The notes under the pieces were generated by a model, which did not search any database, was not told the origin of the DNA, and worked only from the letters and a program-made list of their open reading frames with translations. Of a stretch of DNA of 30,362 bases, positions 27,275 through 30,362 are shown piece after piece. Location: assembly GCA_040182905.1 (NCBI GenBank), contig JARQWU010000114.1, forward strand, positions 1 to 30,362, in the 5' to 3' direction. Each line of letters opens with the position of its first letter. Within the stretch, counting starts at the first letter, position 1. This DNA is from Barthelona sp. PAP020. Lineage: Eukaryota; Metamonada: BaSk clade. The position numbers and the translations under genes are program-made.

Positions 27275-28453
27275 ATGGGAATCCCTGATAATATAACGGT
27301 TTATGAAACTTGGGAACGACCAGATGATGATTATTATGAGTACAAAGGTCAATTTGGGAATGTTAAATCATGGTTATGTGGTTTATTTATTATAGCTCCT
27401 GATTTTGGGAAGAGTGTGGCAGTTTTTTTCGCTTATACGATTGGATTTATGTTGTTTTGGTTTCAAATAGGAACTTTTTTGATGAACGAAGGTTGGTGGT
27501 TTATTCCACTCCTGGTTAGTTTGACGTACATATTCACAGTTTACTGTCACTGTGCTGTTACTTTTAGGGATCCAGGAATTCTTCCAAGATCATCTTATGT
27601 TCAAGATGGTAAGAAAATTGAATTTTATGAGCAACCACCTTTAATGCAAGATGCTTTAGTTGATGGTGTTTATCAAAAAGTAAAACACTGTTCAACATGT
27701 TGGATTTATCGTCCTCCACGTGCTGCTCATTGTCCAATGTGCAATAATTGTGTTGAAGTTTTTGATCATCATTGTCAATGGTTGGGAAACTGTATTGGAC
27801 ATCGAAACTATAAACCTTTTGTTGGCTATCTTTTTGGGATATCATTATGGTTGTTTGTTTTGTTTTTCAGTGTTATTTTCGGAATATACCAGAAGTCAAT
27901 TGTTGAAAGTTCGTTGAAAGATGCTTTAGATGCTTTTCCAACAATAATGATACTTATTCCAGCTGATATAACCTTTTTCTTTTTGGTTCATCCTTTATTG
28001 CGCCGACATATTGATCTAATTAGTTATAACTTAACAACTCGAGAGTTGTTTAAGCCATACACACGAAGTGAAGAAAACACTCAAAAAATTTGGAAAAATT
28101 GGAAAGATTTTTTAGCAAAACCAACTCCACCTTCAAATTTGAAGGATCATTCAGCTATGAAGAAAATAACCATTATAAATCCACCACCGAGACCATTTGA
28201 TCCTTGTTGGACTGCATGGGAGGATAGATTACCGGAGTATTTGCCTCAAGGAAATTTTTTGAGAAGAGAAATGATGACTTCTGAAGGAAATACTTTGTTT
28301 ATTGATATGTATGAAACACCACAAGAGGCTGAACTAAGAGAACAAAGAGAAAAAGATCTAGAACATGAAAAAAATGAAAAAAAAAATGATTCGTCTAGGT
28401 TTGGGGTAGAAGAAACCTTTGAGTTGTTACAAGTTGATGTTGATGTTGAATAA
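27275..28453 (+). CDS. DHHC-type protein S-acyltransferase (palmitoyltransferase)
   Basis: This integral membrane enzyme transfers palmitate from palmitoyl-CoA to protein cysteines, usually at the Golgi, endoplasmic reticulum or plasma membrane. The protein is 392 residues with four predicted membrane segments (about 46-69, 74-95, 184-206, 221-240). Between segments 2 and 3 lies the zinc-binding Cys-rich domain starting with C139, C142, H152 and C153, including FDHHCQWLGNCIGHRNY with catalytic DHHC at 164-167 (nucleophile C167). DPG is at 99-101 and the TTxE-type motif TTRE at 254-257. The C-terminal cytosolic tail is long, with a Pro-rich patch and an acidic/Lys end. The frame is open seven codons upstream, but that codon is TTG, so the ATG at 27275 is taken. 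The TAA stop overlaps an AATAAA. Confidence 0.95.
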   Translation: MGIPDNITVYETWERPDDDYYEYKGQFGNVKSWLCGLFIIAPDFGKSVAVFFAYTIGFMLFWFQIGTFLMNEGWWFIPLLVSLTYIFTVYCHCAVTFRDPGILPRSSYVQDGKKIEFYEQPPLMQDALVDGVYQKVKHCSTCWIYRPPRAAHCPMCNNCVEVFDHHCQWLGNCIGHRNYKPFVGYLFGISLWLFVLFFSVIFGIYQKSIVESSLKDALDAFPTIMILIPADITFFFLVHPLLRRHIDLISYNLTTRELFKPYTRSEENTQKIWKNWKDFLAKPTPPSNLKDHSAMKKITIINPPPRPFDPCWTAWEDRLPEYLPQGNFLRREMMTSEGNTLFIDMYETPQEAELREQREKDLEHEKNEKKNDSSRFGVEETFELLQVDVDVE

Positions 28454-28454
28454 A
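28449..28454 (+). other. AATAAA hexamer overlapping the DHHC gene stop codon
   Basis: The TAA stop at 28451-28453 is embedded in AATAAA, followed by an almost pure T tract. If used for polyadenylation the mRNA would have a minimal 3' untranslated region. Some parabasalids have a polyadenylation signal that overlaps the stop, but the other genes here do not show this consistently. Confidence 0.2.
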
Positions 28455-28656
28455 TATTTTTTTTTTTTGTTTTGGTGAAAAAATTTGTTTCAGTGGCTTT
28501 ATCATGATCAAATGCCCAGTCTTTTAAGGTTACTTTAACTCAACAAATATTCTAAACAAATATTCTCAATAAAACCCAATATATTGAAAAAATTTATGGA
28601 AAAAATCTTTAGATTTCTGTTTCATTCAAACAAATATTTTTATTTAATTAATTTAA

Positions 28657-30075
28657 ATGAGTGTTCTTGAACAATTAGGTGAACCCAAAACAGTGTGGGA
28701 ACGTTTCTTAGAAATCTGTTCCATCCCACATCCTTCTGACCATACTGAAAAAATTGCAGAATATATTCGTAGTTTTGGTGAGAAGAAAGGATATTTTTCT
28801 GAGATTGATGGTTCTTTAAATGTTCGTATTGTTGTAGAAGCCACTAATGATCAACTTCCTTGTATTGTACTTCAATCACATATTGATATGGTTCCCAATT
28901 CTGTTGACCCTTCTTTTGATTTTGTGAATCAACCTATTACACCTGTAGTTGATGGTGATAATCTGACTGCAGAAGGAACGACTCTTGGTGCTGATAATGG
29001 GATTGGCATGGCATCCATGCTCGCATTTTTGGATCACCTTCCTGAGAAGCATGGCAAATTTATTTTTATCTTTACAAATGATGAGGAAGTAAGTTTAAAT
29101 GGTGCTTTGACTCTTGATCCTAGTTGGGTTGAAGGAGGAAATTATGTTTTAAATTTGGACGAGGAAGATGGTGGAATTTGTCTTGGTAGTGCTGGAGGCG
29201 CCACCACAATTGCTGAATTTGATGCTAATTTTGAAAAACACAATGAAACTGTATATTATCTCAAAATTTCAGGAGGTTTAGAGGGACATAGTGGCGTTTG
29301 TATTCATCTTCCCAGACATAATATCAATAAAGTTTGGAGTCGCGTTTTTGAAGAGCTTGACTTCCGTATGTGTGGTGTAAAAGTTGGAATGGCTGATAAC
29401 ATTATTCCTGGTGTTGGTGAATGGTGGTTTACAAGTGCTATGGACCCTACTGAACTTGCTTCACATATTGCAACAAAATTAGAAGATATTGCTGATGAAA
29501 TTCCTGAAGATTCCAAACTTGTTTTCGAGCTTGAAGAGGTTGATAACAAACCTCGTTGGTCTCTTGAGGCGCATAACAATTTCTTGAAGTATATGAAGTT
29601 TGTACCCCATGGTGTAAAAGGATTTGTGGATATTCTTGGTTTAAAGACTGTTGAAACATCGTTAAATATCGGTGGTATTGTTTCAGTTGAAAAGGATAAA
29701 ATTAGAATTGTGACATCAGTCAGATCAACCAATGAAGCTCAATTGTCTGACCTTATTGATGAAATTGTGAAAATTACTGATGGTGTTGCATTTGCAACTG
29801 ATAGATATCCTGCTTGGGATCCCACTCCAGATTCTAACTTGGTAAAATATGCGTGTGAAGTTTTTGAAGAAATGGGTAAAGAACCTGAAATTTATGCTAT
29901 TCATGCAGGATTAGAATCTTCCATTTTACTCAGTAAAAATCCCAAAATGGAGGGTATTTCTATCGGACCAATTATCAAAGATTGTCATACCCCTGGTGAA
30001 TATGTAAATATTGAATCTGTTCGAACTTTTTGGGAGTTGTTAAGCAAAACTATTGCCAAATTGAACAGTTTGTAA
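28657..30075 (+). CDS. pepD: aminoacyl-histidine dipeptidase (PepD, M20C-type metallopeptidase)
   Basis: This is a cytosolic di-zinc dipeptidase that cleaves Xaa-His and other dipeptides. At 472 residues it is close to E. coli PepD (485). Metal and catalytic residues follow the M20 order: H75 and D77 in QSHIDMVP; D113 in TTLGADNGIGMAS; E143/E144 in TNDEEVSLNGA; D168 in LNLDEEDGG; H444 in CHTPGEYV. The lid/dimerisation domain lies at about 195-380, with GGLEGHSG (H211). Where bacterial forms have 'GGHSGG[ED]IH' this protein has GHSGVCIH, an acidic-to-Cys change at 215. The family is mainly bacterial but is also found in anaerobic or microbial eukaryotes. Base composition matches the neighbours, so any transfer is old. 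The ATG at 28657 is well placed against the bacterial start. Confidence 0.94.
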   Translation: MSVLEQLGEPKTVWERFLEICSIPHPSDHTEKIAEYIRSFGEKKGYFSEIDGSLNVRIVVEATNDQLPCIVLQSHIDMVPNSVDPSFDFVNQPITPVVDGDNLTAEGTTLGADNGIGMASMLAFLDHLPEKHGKFIFIFTNDEEVSLNGALTLDPSWVEGGNYVLNLDEEDGGICLGSAGGATTIAEFDANFEKHNETVYYLKISGGLEGHSGVCIHLPRHNINKVWSRVFEELDFRMCGVKVGMADNIIPGVGEWWFTSAMDPTELASHIATKLEDIADEIPEDSKLVFELEEVDNKPRWSLEAHNNFLKYMKFVPHGVKGFVDILGLKTVETSLNIGGIVSVEKDKIRIVTSVRSTNEAQLSDLIDEIVKITDGVAFATDRYPAWDPTPDSNLVKYACEVFEEMGKEPEIYAIHAGLESSILLSKNPKMEGISIGPIIKDCHTPGEYVNIESVRTFWELLSKTIAKLNSL

Positions 30076-30218
30076 CAAATTTTAATGGTGTAAAATGAAA
30101 AGAAACTTTTTTTTTGTTTATAATTAAGTGTTTAGTTGTCTAAAATAATAATTTGAAAGATGGTAAAAACAGGGTGAGGATAAAATCACAAGAATTTTTC
30201 AACTTTTTTTCTTTTAAA

Positions 30219-30362
30219 ATGTCAGGAAGAAGAAAAAATATATTGTATGAGGATTTAAAACAAACGGAAAACACCGTTGTTATGCATTATTTAAAGCAAA
30301 AAAGAGAATCTGAGGAACGCGAAAAAATGAGAAGACATATTATTGAAAATAATGAAGAACTC
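30219..30362 (+). CDS. unknown protein, N-terminal fragment (partial)
   Basis: An ATG-initiated frame runs 48 codons to the right edge with no stop. The product begins MSGRRKNILYEDLKQTEN and continues as highly charged Glu/Lys/Arg sequence (KQKRESEEREKMRR), predicted to form the start of a helix or coiled coil. A T-rich leader precedes the ATG. The fragment is too short to identify. Confidence 0.5.
   Translation, partial: MSGRRKNILYEDLKQTENTVVMHYLKQKRESEEREKMRRHIIENNEEL

Overview
The window is AT-rich nuclear DNA from a unicellular eukaryote that very probably builds a flagellum or cilium. Eukaryotic identity rests on a replication protein A large subunit, a bifunctional glycogen debranching enzyme, an LSm protein, a DHHC palmitoyltransferase, a kinase-ankyrin protein and a possible Nup107 fragment. 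The flagellar inference rests on an IQCH homologue, a C11orf65-like protein and two uncharacterised proteins with cilium-style low-complexity sequence. Every complete gene reads through without an intron, TAA, TAG and TGA are all used as stops, and intergenic spaces are short and poly(A/T)-rich. A gene-dense, intron-poor flagellate fits (a parabasalid or another metamonad is one option), but the sequence alone does not fix the lineage.

Layout, left to right. At 1-175 (-) lies the 5' end of a possible Nup107/Nup84-type nucleoporin, divergent across 57 bp from RPA1 (233-2017, +). A C11orf65-like gene (2836-3345, -) is divergent from a Ser/Arg-rich 562-residue protein (3499-5187, +), followed by a single-EF-hand-like protein (5446-6330, +). 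Two long minus-strand genes come next: glycogen debranching enzyme (6729-11081) and an unrecognised 1612-residue helical protein (11261-16099). A WD40 protein (16804-18018, +) converges on a protein kinase with about 12 ankyrin repeats (18677-20860, -). The minus strand continues with IQCH (21784-25101) and a Lys-rich coiled-coil protein (25239-26531), which is divergent from an LSm protein (26690-26941, +). The right end carries a DHHC S-acyltransferase (27275-28453, +), a bacterial-type aminoacyl-histidine dipeptidase (28657-30075, +) and the start of an unknown gene (30219 onward, +).

The genes do not form a pathway or operon. They span DNA metabolism (RPA1), nuclear transport (possible nucleoporin), RNA processing (LSm), glycogen breakdown (debranching enzyme), peptide turnover (dipeptidase), membrane targeting by palmitoylation (DHHC), signalling (kinase-ankyrin) and flagellar biology (IQCH, C11orf65-like, probably the two low-complexity proteins). 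I see no tRNA, rRNA, transposon or CRISPR array. No clear new multi-gene system is visible. The best leads are the 1612-residue orphan, the non-RD kinase with its recently amplified ankyrin array, the His-substituted zinc site in RPA1, and the bacterial-type dipeptidase.
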